Below are positions 1 to 6,103 of a stretch of 6,728 nt of DNA, piece after piece. Positions within the stretch are counted from its first letter, which is position 1. Each line of letters starts with the position of its first letter. Position numbers and translations under genes: made by a program. Below the pieces are notes generated by a model. It worked only from the letters and a program-made list of their open reading frames with translations, ran no database searches and was not told the origin of the DNA. Source of the DNA: an uncultured Flavobacterium sp. (lineage in GTDB: Bacteria; Bacteroidota; Bacteroidia; Flavobacteriales; Flavobacteriaceae); NCBI GenBank assembly GCA_946479395.1, contig CAMLFV010000148.1, positions 1-6,728 of the forward strand, written 5' to 3'.

Positions 1-612
1 GTATCCGTCGCCCATCCATGAAATCAATTGTCCATAATTAAACTCGTTATCCTTAAAAAACGGAATGGTTGTAGTGGTTGATTTAATATCGAACTTACTT
101 GTTACGCCGGTTTCCAACAAAATACTCGGAGTATCGCGCACGGTAATATTCGGATGGAAATAGAAGATTGCTCCAACAATAACGCCCAAACCAATTTGTC
201 CTACAACTTTAAATTTTCCTTTTAACCCTTCTTTATCTTTCTTAAAAACCTTGATGTAATCGTCTAAAAAACCAATAACACCCATCCAGATTGTGGTTAA
301 AATCAAAACCAAGACGTAGATGTTTTCTAATCGAGCCAAAAGCAAAACCGGAATTAACGTTGCCATGATAATGATGATACCACCCATTGTTGGCGTTCCT
401 GCTTTTTCGTTCTGTCCTTCCAATCCTAACTCACGTACGGTTTCACCAATTTGCTGTCTGCGTAAATAACTGATAATTTTTTTACCAAATATGGTTGATA
501 TCAATAAGGATAAAATAAACGCCATTCCCGAACGAAAGGTGATGAACTGGTACAATGCCGATCCCGGAAAATCGAACATACCATCTAAATATTTTAGTAA
601 GTAGTATAGCAT
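1..612 (-). CDS. mraY: Phospho-N-acetylmuramoyl-pentapeptide-transferase, N-terminal part (runs off the window)
   Basis: MraY is the integral inner-membrane enzyme that transfers phospho-MurNAc-pentapeptide from UDP to undecaprenyl phosphate, forming lipid I. The visible 204 codons start at an ATG at 612 ([15 protein letters not shown]) and stay open to base 1, so roughly the second half is missing; Bacteroidetes MraY is usually about 400 residues. Visible family motifs are GTPTMGG at residues 72-78 and FLDDYIK at 115-121, whose Asp117-Asp118 correspond to the conserved aspartate pair of the active site. Hydrophobic segments lie near residues 25-43, 78-93, 98-116 and 136-152. A polar stretch at about 153-195 fits the longer extracytoplasmic loop found in Bacteroidetes members. 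The segment ends SWMGDGY, just before further catalytic motifs. The start lies one base after the murE stop (TAAAATG), so translation is probably coupled. Identification is secure; the C-terminal half cannot be judged. Confidence 0.97.
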   Translation of the reverse strand, partial: MLYYLLKYLDGMFDFPGSALYQFITFRSGMAFILSLLISTIFGKKIISYLRRQQIGETVRELGLEGQNEKAGTPTMGGIIIIMATLIPVLLLARLENIYVLVLILTTIWMGVIGFLDDYIKVFKKDKEGLKGKFKVVGQIGLGVIVGAIFYFHPNITVRDTPSILLETGVTSKFDIKSTTTTIPFFKDNEFNYGQLISWMGDGY

Positions 613-613
613 T

Positions 614-2077
614 TTACTTATTGAATTCGTTTAAAAATTTGATAACTTCCTCTAAATCGTTAAAGTGGTATTTCACACCTTTTATTTCCTGATAATCTTC
701 GTGACCTTTGCCGGCAATTAATATAATATCGCCTTCTTTTGCCATTTTACAGGCTGTTTTTATGGCTTGGTGGCGGTCTTCTATTGTCAGGTATTTGTTG
801 GTGTTTTGCGCTTCAACACCGGCTTCCATGTCTTTTAAAATCTCAAAAGGATCTTCGTTACGCGGATTGTCTGACGTTAGAATAACCGTATCACTCATTT
901 CTGTTGCAATGCGCGCCATTACGGGGCGTTTTTCTTTATCGCGATTTCCGCCACAACCTACAACTGTAAATAATTGTTCGTTAAATGTGCGTATTTCGGC
1001 AATGGTTTTCAGTACGTTTTCCAACGCGTCTGGCGTATGTGCGTAATCTACAATTGCGGTTATTTTGGTTTTTGAAACGATAAACTGAAATCTGCCCGAA
1101 ACACTTTTTAATGTACTTAAATGCAGCAAAACTTCTTCTTTAGTTAAGCCTAATTCTAAAGCGGTTGCGTAAATTGCCAATAGGTTTGATGCGTTGAATT
1201 TGCCGATTAATTGCACCCAAACTTCTTGATTATTCACGTTTAACAACATACCGTTAAACTGGCTCTCGATTATTTTTCCGCTAACATCGGCTACATTTTG
1301 TACGCCATACATTATTTTTTTCGCAGAGCAGTTTTGCAACATAAAAGCTCCGTTTTTATCATCGGCATTACTTATGGCAAAAGATGTTTTAGCTAATGAA
1401 TCAAAGAATAATTTTTTTACGTTGCGATACTCTGCAAATGTTTTATGATAATCTAAATGATCATGTGATAAATTGGTGAAAATTCCACCTTTAAAAGCTA
1501 GGGCATCGGTACGCTTTTGAGCGATTCCGTGCGAGCTTACTTCCATAAAACAATAACTGCAACCCGCCTGAACCATTTGGTTTAAGTAGTTGTTTATTGA
1601 TATAGAATCGGGTGTGGTATGCGTTGCAGGAAATTCTTCACTTCCTACCAATATTTTTACGGTTGATAACAAACCAACTTTATAACCAGCTTTTGTAAAT
1701 AACTGGTGTAATAATGTAGCGATTGTGGTTTTGCCGTTGGTACCGGTTACACCAACCAAAGACAATTTTTCTGACGGATTATCGTAAAAATTTGCTGCGA
1801 TAAACGCTAATGCTTCATTGGCATCGGCAACCTTAACGTAAGTAACATCATCTGAAAAAACCGATGGATCGTCTTCATAAACTATTGCAGTTGCACCGTT
1901 TTCAATGGCTTTTTCAATATAATCATGTCCGTTAGAAATAGTTCCTTTTTGTGCAATAAACACACAGTTTGGAGTAATTTTTCTTGAATCAAAGACAATA
2001 TCAGAGATGTCTATATTGGTAGAACCTCTAACAGCATCTATCGATACTTTATATAATATGTCTTTTAATTTTTTCAA
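614..2077 (-). CDS. murE: UDP-N-acetylmuramoyl-L-alanyl-D-glutamate--2,6-diaminopimelate ligase (TTG start)
   Basis: MurE is the cytoplasmic Mur ligase that adds the third stem-peptide residue to UDP-MurNAc-L-Ala-D-Glu using ATP. The 487-residue protein is of normal length. An N-terminal UDP-binding domain contains DSRK at 30-33. The ATPase domain has the P-loop [10 protein letters not shown] (109-118), HTTPDS (153-158), EVSSHG (179-184), SHDHLDYH (204-211) and Lys221, which aligns with the carbamylated lysine of the family. The C-terminal domain has DYAHTPD (344-350), GCGGNRD (374-380), DNPR (403-406) and GKGHEDYQ (456-463). DNPR is the signature associated with meso-diaminopimelate rather than lysine. 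The start codon is TTG (2077-2075), read as [10 protein letters not shown]. No ATG occurs in frame until residue 168, deep in the ATPase domain, and the conserved N-terminus begins right at the TTG. This TTG overlaps the ftsI stop as TTGA, which suggests coupling to ftsI translation. Confidence 0.97.
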   Translation of the reverse strand: MKKLKDILYKVSIDAVRGSTNIDISDIVFDSRKITPNCVFIAQKGTISNGHDYIEKAIENGATAIVYEDDPSVFSDDVTYVKVADANEALAFIAANFYDNPSEKLSLVGVTGTNGKTTIATLLHQLFTKAGYKVGLLSTVKILVGSEEFPATHTTPDSISINNYLNQMVQAGCSYCFMEVSSHGIAQKRTDALAFKGGIFTNLSHDHLDYHKTFAEYRNVKKLFFDSLAKTSFAISNADDKNGAFMLQNCSAKKIMYGVQNVADVSGKIIESQFNGMLLNVNNQEVWVQLIGKFNASNLLAIYATALELGLTKEEVLLHLSTLKSVSGRFQFIVSKTKITAIVDYAHTPDALENVLKTIAEIRTFNEQLFTVVGCGGNRDKEKRPVMARIATEMSDTVILTSDNPRNEDPFEILKDMEAGVEAQNTNKYLTIEDRHQAIKTACKMAKEGDIILIAGKGHEDYQEIKGVKYHFNDLEEVIKFLNEFNK

Positions 2078-4068
2078 CTTAATTCTAATGTAATTATTTG
2101 TTGTTTTGTAATTCTTTCTCCGTTTGGCACCGATTGCTTGGTTACTTTTCCAAAGCCTACAATTTGTACTTTTAAACCTAAATTTTCTAATATGGCTACG
2201 GCATCCATCGCCGGTAAGCCAACTACGTTAGGCATTGCAGAACCTGAATGTTTTACGTTTGCGTAATATTTTTTATAACTTTTTACTGCCGATTGCGACG
2301 GAGTTTCAATATTTTTAATTTCTTTCAACGAAGGCACATCGGTAAAAATCTTTTGTGCGATACGTTTAAAAACCGGTCCGGCAACATCGCCACCATAATA
2401 ACTGTGTTTTGTTGGGCGGTGGATCACTACAATGCACGAATACTTTGGATTATCGGCAGGAAAATATCCAACAAAAGACGATGCATAATACATTCCGCCT
2501 CGGTTTCCGTAATTCATTTGCGCTGTTCCTGTTTTACCAGCCATTGAAAAATCTTTCGATTGTAAACCTTTTCCTGTTCCTCTTAAAACCACGTTTTTCA
2601 TGATTGCCTGCATTTCTTTCACCACTTTTGGTTTTACAATTTGCGGGTTAATCACTTCTTTATCAAATATTTTAATAACATGGTTTACGTCGCGAATTTC
2701 TTTTACAAACTGTGGTTTTACCATTTCGCCATTGTTGGCTATCGAATTGTAAAGCGTTAACGTTTGTAAAGGTGTTACCAAAATACCGTATCCGTAAGCC
2801 ATCCAAGGTAAAGCAATCTTACTCCAGTTTCTGTCGCCTGGCACAGGAATGTACGATTTTGGTTCGCCTTTAAGATCTAAACCTAAGGGGGCGTTAAAAC
2901 CAAAATCTTTCATTTTATCTGTAAAATCTTTTGGATTGTCTTTATAAGCCTGATTAACTGCTTGTGTAACCACCGTGTTCGATGAAACTTCAAATGCGCG
3001 ACCTAAAGAAATTTTTCCGTAACCACGTCGGTTCGAATCACGAACCTGTCTGCCCGAAAAAGTTACAATTCCATTATGTGTATCGTAAATTGTTGCAGTA
3101 TCAGCTTTTCCATCATCTAACAAAGCTAAATATGATGCCAGTTTAAAGGTAGAACCCGGATCATGACGTTCTAAAACGGCATAATTTACTGTTTCACGGT
3201 ACGATCCATCATCAATTTTTCCAAGGTTCGATATCGCTTTTACTTGTCCGGTATTTGTTTCCATTACTACCACCGTTCCGTGATCGGCTTCGTAATATTC
3301 CAAAGAACTTAATAAGGCGTGGTGCGCAATATCCTGAATGTAAACATCAATTGTAGTGGTTATGTCGTAACCGTCTTGCGGATCAATCTCGTTTTCGTCG
3401 TGAATTGGTTTCCAAAGATTTTTAGACATTTTCTGTACCTTACGCTTACCTTCTTTACCTGTTAAATAATCGGTAAAAGCGGCTTCTATACCTTTTCTTG
3501 TAATGGTTTTATCGTCGTTAACACGTTCGTAACCTATGGTTCTGTTAGCGATCATTCCCATTGGATATTCGCGTACATGTACTTGGTTTACAATCATTCC
3601 GCCTTTGTACTTGCCCAGATTAAACAACGGAAACGATTTTAGCTTCATGTACTGCGTGTAACTTAATTTGGTAGCAATATGTACGTAGCGCTTTTTGTTT
3701 GAACGTGCTTTGCGGAAATAAGACTCGTATTCGCCTGCTGATTTTTTTGGAATGAACTTGGCTAATGAATCTGAAAAACCGCGTATGTTTTGTTCGAAAT
3801 GTTCGTTTGATGGTGAATAAGGATCAAAATAAACCGTGTACTTTGGAATTGATGTTGCCAGTAAACTACCATCGGCAGAATAGATATTTCCGCGATTTGC
3901 AGGAATAATCTCGTCTTTAATAGTTAAACTGTCTGCTTTGCTGCGCCATTCTTCACCTTCTTTAAACTGAATAATGCTCATTTTTAAAAAAATGGCAATA
4001 CCAATGGCAAGCATTCCAAAGAAAACAAAGTAAATTCTGTTATTTTCGGTTTTCTTCGCTAATCCCAT
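2074..4068 (-). CDS. ftsI: Septal peptidoglycan transpeptidase, class B penicillin-binding protein with C-terminal PASTA domain
   Basis: FtsI (PBP3) is the D,D-transpeptidase that cross-links septal peptidoglycan at the divisome. The 664-residue protein has a short cytoplasmic N-terminus, one membrane anchor at about residues 12-33, and the class B non-penicillin-binding region starting with the conserved NRGNIYSADGSLLA block (58-71). The transpeptidase domain shows all three active-site motifs: SxxK with Ser306 and Lys309 (GSTFK), SxN at 362-364 (SSN), and KTGT at 512-515. A single PASTA domain occupies about 612-664 (MPNVVGLPAMDAVAILENLG). PASTA tails are best known from Gram-positive PBP2x/SpoVD and Ser/Thr kinases but also occur in FtsI of Bacteroidetes. 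The start codon lies inside the 3' end of ftsL (10-bp overlap) and the stop TGA overlaps the murE start. Position between ftsL and murE supports FtsI rather than an elongation PBP2. Confidence 0.97.
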   Translation of the reverse strand: MGLAKKTENNRIYFVFFGMLAIGIAIFLKMSIIQFKEGEEWRSKADSLTIKDEIIPANRGNIYSADGSLLATSIPKYTVYFDPYSPSNEHFEQNIRGFSDSLAKFIPKKSAGEYESYFRKARSNKKRYVHIATKLSYTQYMKLKSFPLFNLGKYKGGMIVNQVHVREYPMGMIANRTIGYERVNDDKTITRKGIEAAFTDYLTGKEGKRKVQKMSKNLWKPIHDENEIDPQDGYDITTTIDVYIQDIAHHALLSSLEYYEADHGTVVVMETNTGQVKAISNLGKIDDGSYRETVNYAVLERHDPGSTFKLASYLALLDDGKADTATIYDTHNGIVTFSGRQVRDSNRRGYGKISLGRAFEVSSNTVVTQAVNQAYKDNPKDFTDKMKDFGFNAPLGLDLKGEPKSYIPVPGDRNWSKIALPWMAYGYGILVTPLQTLTLYNSIANNGEMVKPQFVKEIRDVNHVIKIFDKEVINPQIVKPKVVKEMQAIMKNVVLRGTGKGLQSKDFSMAGKTGTAQMNYGNRGGMYYASSFVGYFPADNPKYSCIVVIHRPTKHSYYGGDVAGPVFKRIAQKIFTDVPSLKEIKNIETPSQSAVKSYKKYYANVKHSGSAMPNVVGLPAMDAVAILENLGLKVQIVGFGKVTKQSVPNGERITKQQIITLELS

Positions 4069-4397
4069 ATCTCATACCACTTTTTTTCTTTCTCGATAAC
4101 AACTTTTACTTTTTTTGGTGGAGTCGATGAAGGTAAAATCTGGTAAAATTCCATCTGTTTTGCCACATTCGATTCCATTCTTAATTGCATTAATTCTGAT
4201 CTTTTGTCAACAAATTCTGATCGAAGTTCTTTAACCTGTTCGGTTAAATCTTTCACTTTCATCATTTTTTGTTCGTAAAAGTGGTTGTTTGCAATCAAGA
4301 CCAAGGTCCAAAAAACAATATAGATTATAAAAAGCCAATTTTTTAACGATTGCCCTTCAACCAAAAATTTTGCTTTTATTATATTGTTTAATCCCAT
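4059..4397 (-). CDS. ftsL: FtsL-like small divisome membrane protein
   Basis: This 112-residue protein has the topology of FtsL, the bitopic inner-membrane protein that with FtsB and FtsQ helps recruit and activate FtsW-FtsI. A cytoplasmic N-terminus of about 19 residues (MGLNNIIKAKFLVEGQSLK) is followed by one membrane segment at about 20-37 (WLFIIYIVFWTLVLIA). An extracytoplasmic heptad-like helix spans about 42-85, with hydrophobic positions in the run VKDLTEQVKELRSEF and later, as expected for a coiled coil. The tail is proline- and lysine-rich (STPPKKVKVVIEKEKK). FtsL proteins are poorly conserved in sequence, so the call rests on size, topology and location between rsmH and ftsI, which is the canonical FtsL position. 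The ATG is one base after the rsmH stop (TAAAATG), and the 3' end overlaps ftsI by 10 bp. Confidence 0.9.
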   Translation of the reverse strand: MGLNNIIKAKFLVEGQSLKNWLFIIYIVFWTLVLIANNHFYEQKMMKVKDLTEQVKELRSEFVDKRSELMQLRMESNVAKQMEFYQILPSSTPPKKVKVVIEKEKKWYEIWD

Positions 4398-4398
4398 T

Positions 4399-5310
4399 TT
4401 ACTTTTTTTCTGCTATTCTTAATTTGGCACTTCGTGCACGGTTATTCTGTTTAATTTCTTCTTCGGTTGGAACAATCAATTTTCCTATGGTTTCAAAAGG
4501 AACTTCAAATCTTCCGAAAAAATCGCGCTCTGGTTCTCCTTCAAACATTCCGTTTTTTATAAATCTTTTTACCAATCGATCTTCTAACGAGTGATATGAT
4601 ATTACGCTTAAACGTCCGCCCGGTTTTAGTATTTCTAACGATTGTTCTAAGAATTCTCTTAAAGCATCCATTTCCTGATTTACTTCGATACGGATTGCCT
4701 GATAAATCTGCGCTAAAATTTTATTGCTTTTATGCGCCGGTAAAAAACGCGAAAATATTTTTTTTAACTGTTCTGAATTTTTTATTGGTTCTTCTTTACG
4801 TGCGGTTACAATTGCTGCAGCCAAGCCGCGTGCGTTGTTTAATTCGCCGTAAGAGAAAAACATTTTGCTTAATGCAGCTTCGTCATAATCGTTGATTACT
4901 TCGTAGGCAGAAAGACTGTTGTTTTGGTTCATACGCATATCCAGATCGGCATCAAATCGAGTTGAAAACCCTCTTTCGGCAACATCGAACTGATGTGATG
5001 ACACACCAAAATCGCCCAAAATTCCATCAACCTGCTTAATTCCGTACACACGTAAAAATCGTTTTATATAGCGGAAATTTTCGTTTATCAATGTAAAACG
5101 TTCGTCATCAATCGCATTTGCTAACGCATCGGTATCCTGATCAAAAGCAAACAATTTTCCGTTGGGTCCCAAGTGGCGCATAATTTCTTTTGAATGTCCG
5201 CCGCCGCCAAAAGTAACATCAACATAAATTCCATCGGGCTTTATGTTTAAACCGTTAACCGTTTCTTTTAAAAGTACGGGGTTGTGATATTCGTATTCGT
5301 TATGCTCCAT
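4399..5310 (-). CDS. rsmH: 16S rRNA (cytosine-1402-N4)-methyltransferase
   Basis: RsmH (formerly MraW) is a cytoplasmic S-adenosylmethionine-dependent methyltransferase that N4-methylates C1402 of 16S rRNA in the ribosomal decoding centre. The 303-residue protein matches the usual family length. The N-terminus has HNPVLLKE (9-16), followed by the SAM-binding DVTFGGGGHS (31-40) and the acidic FDQD motif (56-59). Further family blocks are GDFGVSSHQFD (99-109), RGFSTRFDADLDMRM (113-127), QIYQAIRIEVNQE (201-213) and LKPGGRLSVISYHSLEDR (228-245). The C-terminus ends in the typical basic NNRARSAKLRIAEKK. The ATG overlaps the 3' end of mraZ by 11 bp and the stop is one base before the ftsL ATG. Nothing is truncated or missing. 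Confidence 0.98.
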   Translation of the reverse strand: MEHNEYEYHNPVLLKETVNGLNIKPDGIYVDVTFGGGGHSKEIMRHLGPNGKLFAFDQDTDALANAIDDERFTLINENFRYIKRFLRVYGIKQVDGILGDFGVSSHQFDVAERGFSTRFDADLDMRMNQNNSLSAYEVINDYDEAALSKMFFSYGELNNARGLAAAIVTARKEEPIKNSEQLKKIFSRFLPAHKSNKILAQIYQAIRIEVNQEMDALREFLEQSLEILKPGGRLSVISYHSLEDRLVKRFIKNGMFEGEPERDFFGRFEVPFETIGKLIVPTEEEIKQNNRARSAKLRIAEKK

Positions 5311-5761
5311 AATTATTTATTGATCCCATCACTTCTTCGGCTAAATCGCCAAAGTCAATTTCTTCATCGTTTACAATTTGCTCGTATAAATCTTTATCCC
5401 AGATTTCAATCAGGTTAATTTTCGATGAAAACACCACGTCTTTAGAAATATTTGCGAATTCAACCAAATCTTTACTTATTTGCAAACGTCCGGCGTCATC
5501 GATATCCACTATCTTTACGCCCGCCATAAACTTGCGAATAAAGGTGTCTGCCTTGCGGTTAAAACGGTTTAATTCGTTTAATTTTTCTAACATTTTGTTC
5601 CATTCGCTCATTGGCCAAAGTTCTACGCACTTCTCATAAACAGAGCGCTTTAGAATAAAACCATCGCCAATTGAAATCAGTTGTTTTTTTAATGCAGCAG
5701 GTATCAACACCCTTCCTTTGGTGTCAATTTTACATTCGTATGTACCTACTATTGGTTGCAT
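5300..5761 (-). CDS. mraZ: MraZ, transcriptional regulator of the division and cell wall cluster
   Basis: MraZ is a DNA-binding protein of the AbrB/MazE-like swapped-hairpin fold that forms large rings and binds short tandem repeats in front of its own operon. This 153-residue copy shows the two tandem half-domains, each with the family DxxxR signature: DTKGR at residues 13-17 within YECKIDTKGRVLIPAALK, and DDAGR at 88-92 within VDIDDAGRLQISKDL. The acidic C-terminal tail (NDEEIDFGDLAEEVMG) overlaps the start of rsmH. It is the first gene of the minus-strand cluster. Its ATG at 5761 has only an A/T-rich leader and no Shine-Dalgarno sequence, as is usual in Bacteroidetes. The direct repeats 47 bp upstream of the start are probably its own operator. 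In other bacteria MraZ acts as repressor or activator of dcw genes; which applies here cannot be told from sequence. Confidence 0.97.
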   Translation of the reverse strand: MQPIVGTYECKIDTKGRVLIPAALKKQLISIGDGFILKRSVYEKCVELWPMSEWNKMLEKLNELNRFNRKADTFIRKFMAGVKIVDIDDAGRLQISKDLVEFANISKDVVFSSKINLIEIWDKDLYEQIVNDEEIDFGDLAEEVMGSINNYGA

Positions 5762-5778
5762 TAAATTTCTACATTAGA

Positions 5779-5803
5779 TTAATTACAAAACAAAAGTAAT
5801 TAA
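5779..5803. repeat. Perfect inverted repeat over the mraZ promoter
   Basis: Arms TTAATTAC (5779-5786) and GTAATTAA (5796-5803) are perfect 8-bp inverted repeats around a 9-bp spacer, AAAACAAAA. The dyad contains the whole TACTTTTG -7 element and the expected transcription start. It could be an operator for a dimeric regulator other than MraZ. As RNA it would form only a weak A-U-rich hairpin, and in such an AT-rich spacer an 8-bp palindrome can also be chance. Confidence 0.5.
5791..5798 (-). promoter_or_regulatory. Predicted promoter -7 element of the mraZ operon
   Basis: Read on the minus strand this octamer is TACTTTTG, an exact match to the Bacteroidetes -7 consensus TAnnTTTG, and it is the only exact match on that strand that I found between the two divergent genes. 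Transcription would begin near 5785, leaving a leader of about 25 nt before the mraZ ATG. No good TTTG/TTG (-33) element sits at the usual spacing; that position is taken up by the GTGGTA repeats. This would let MraZ bound at the repeats compete with RNA polymerase, or help it if the promoter needs an activator. Both readings are inference. Confidence 0.7.
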
Positions 5804-5807
5804 AATT

Positions 5808-5837
5808 TTACCACTTCCTACCACTTTTTACCACTTT
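5808..5837 (-). promoter_or_regulatory. MraZ box: three tandem 10-bp direct repeats
   Basis: On the minus strand three adjacent 10-mers follow each other without spacing: AAAGTGGTAA (5837-5828), AAAGTGGTAG (5827-5818) and GAAGTGGTAA (5817-5808). The core AAGTGGTA is invariant, with one base changed at either end. The period of 10 bp puts each copy on the same face of the helix. Arrays of short G-rich repeats at about 10-bp period upstream of mraZ are the known MraZ binding sites in other bacteria (TGGGN with 5-nt spacers in E. coli, AAAGTG-type repeats in Mycoplasma). The array begins 47 bp upstream of the mraZ ATG and lies just upstream of the predicted -7 element. Assignment as the MraZ operator is strong from position and repeat form; binding itself is inferred. 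Confidence 0.88.
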
Positions 5838-6050
5838 GTTGATAAGTTTTTAATTAGGTATTGGTTTTTTGTAAGTGATTGATTATAAGGATTAAAATAT
5901 TTTTTAAAGATTTTTAGGCAAGCGTAAAAAATATATAAGTATCTTTCAAAATAAATGTAGATTTACTACTTAAAAATGCAAAACATTTAAATAACTAAAA
6001 GGGTTAGGTTGGGTGGCTTAAATATCAATTAGTAATTAAACTACTTTAAC
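5838..6050. other. AT-rich divergent spacer without a recognised gene
   Basis: This part of the intergenic region between mraZ and the plus-strand hydrolase carries no open frame of useful length on either strand; the few ATGs are followed by stops within several codons. No tRNA, hairpin-plus-T-run terminator or insertion-sequence end is seen. It is strongly A/T-rich except for one G-rich tract at 6001-6016, listed separately. Its length beyond the promoters suggests upstream binding sites or simple divergence space. Confidence 0.6.
6001..6016 (+). other. G-rich tract, possible two-tetrad G-quadruplex
   Basis: The plus strand reads GGGTTAGGTTGGGTGG here: four runs of at least two G separated by loops of 3, 2 and 1 bases, with no C. 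It stands out from the surrounding A/T-rich spacer. It could fold as a two-tetrad quadruplex or be a protein site; it lies about 60 bp upstream of the predicted hydrolase -7 element. Function is unknown. Confidence 0.35.
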
Positions 6051-6075
6051 TTTACACGATTTTTTATTAATATCG

Positions 6076-6083
6076 TATATTTG
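6076..6083 (+). promoter_or_regulatory. Predicted promoter -7 element of the hydrolase gene
   Basis: The plus-strand octamer TATATTTG matches the Bacteroidetes -7 consensus TAnnTTTG exactly. It lies 20 bp before the hydrolase ATG at 6104, so the transcript would have a very short leader. A weak -33-like TTTAC starts at 6051, about 20 bp upstream, which is suitable spacing but not the TTTG consensus. Confidence 0.6.
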
Positions 6084-6103
6084 TACGAATTGAAATCGCA
6101 TAT

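Noticed and set aside
708..1046. Plus-strand open frame of 112 codons antisense to murE
   Set aside because: It lies over the conserved C-terminal ligase domain; nothing supports expression.
2248..2547. Plus-strand open frame of 99 codons antisense to ftsI
   Set aside because: It lies fully inside the conserved ftsI 3' part, shows no recognisable domain and has no promoter-like element; it is a shadow frame.
3121..3128. Exact TAnnTTTG match (TAGCTTTG) on the minus strand inside ftsI
   Set aside because: There is no -33 partner and it sits in the transpeptidase coding region; such octamers arise by chance in AT-rich genes.
4060..4397. ftsL and ftsI both begin ATGGGATTA
   Set aside because: The identity stops after nine bases and the proteins are unrelated, so duplication is not supported.
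4596..4895. Plus-strand open frame of 99 codons antisense to rsmH
   Set aside because: It is covered by conserved rsmH sequence and its translation has no family features.
5901..5990. Possible terminator or small RNA in the A/T-rich spacer
   Set aside because: T-runs are present but no stable GC stem precedes them, and the flanking genes diverge, so no terminator is expected.
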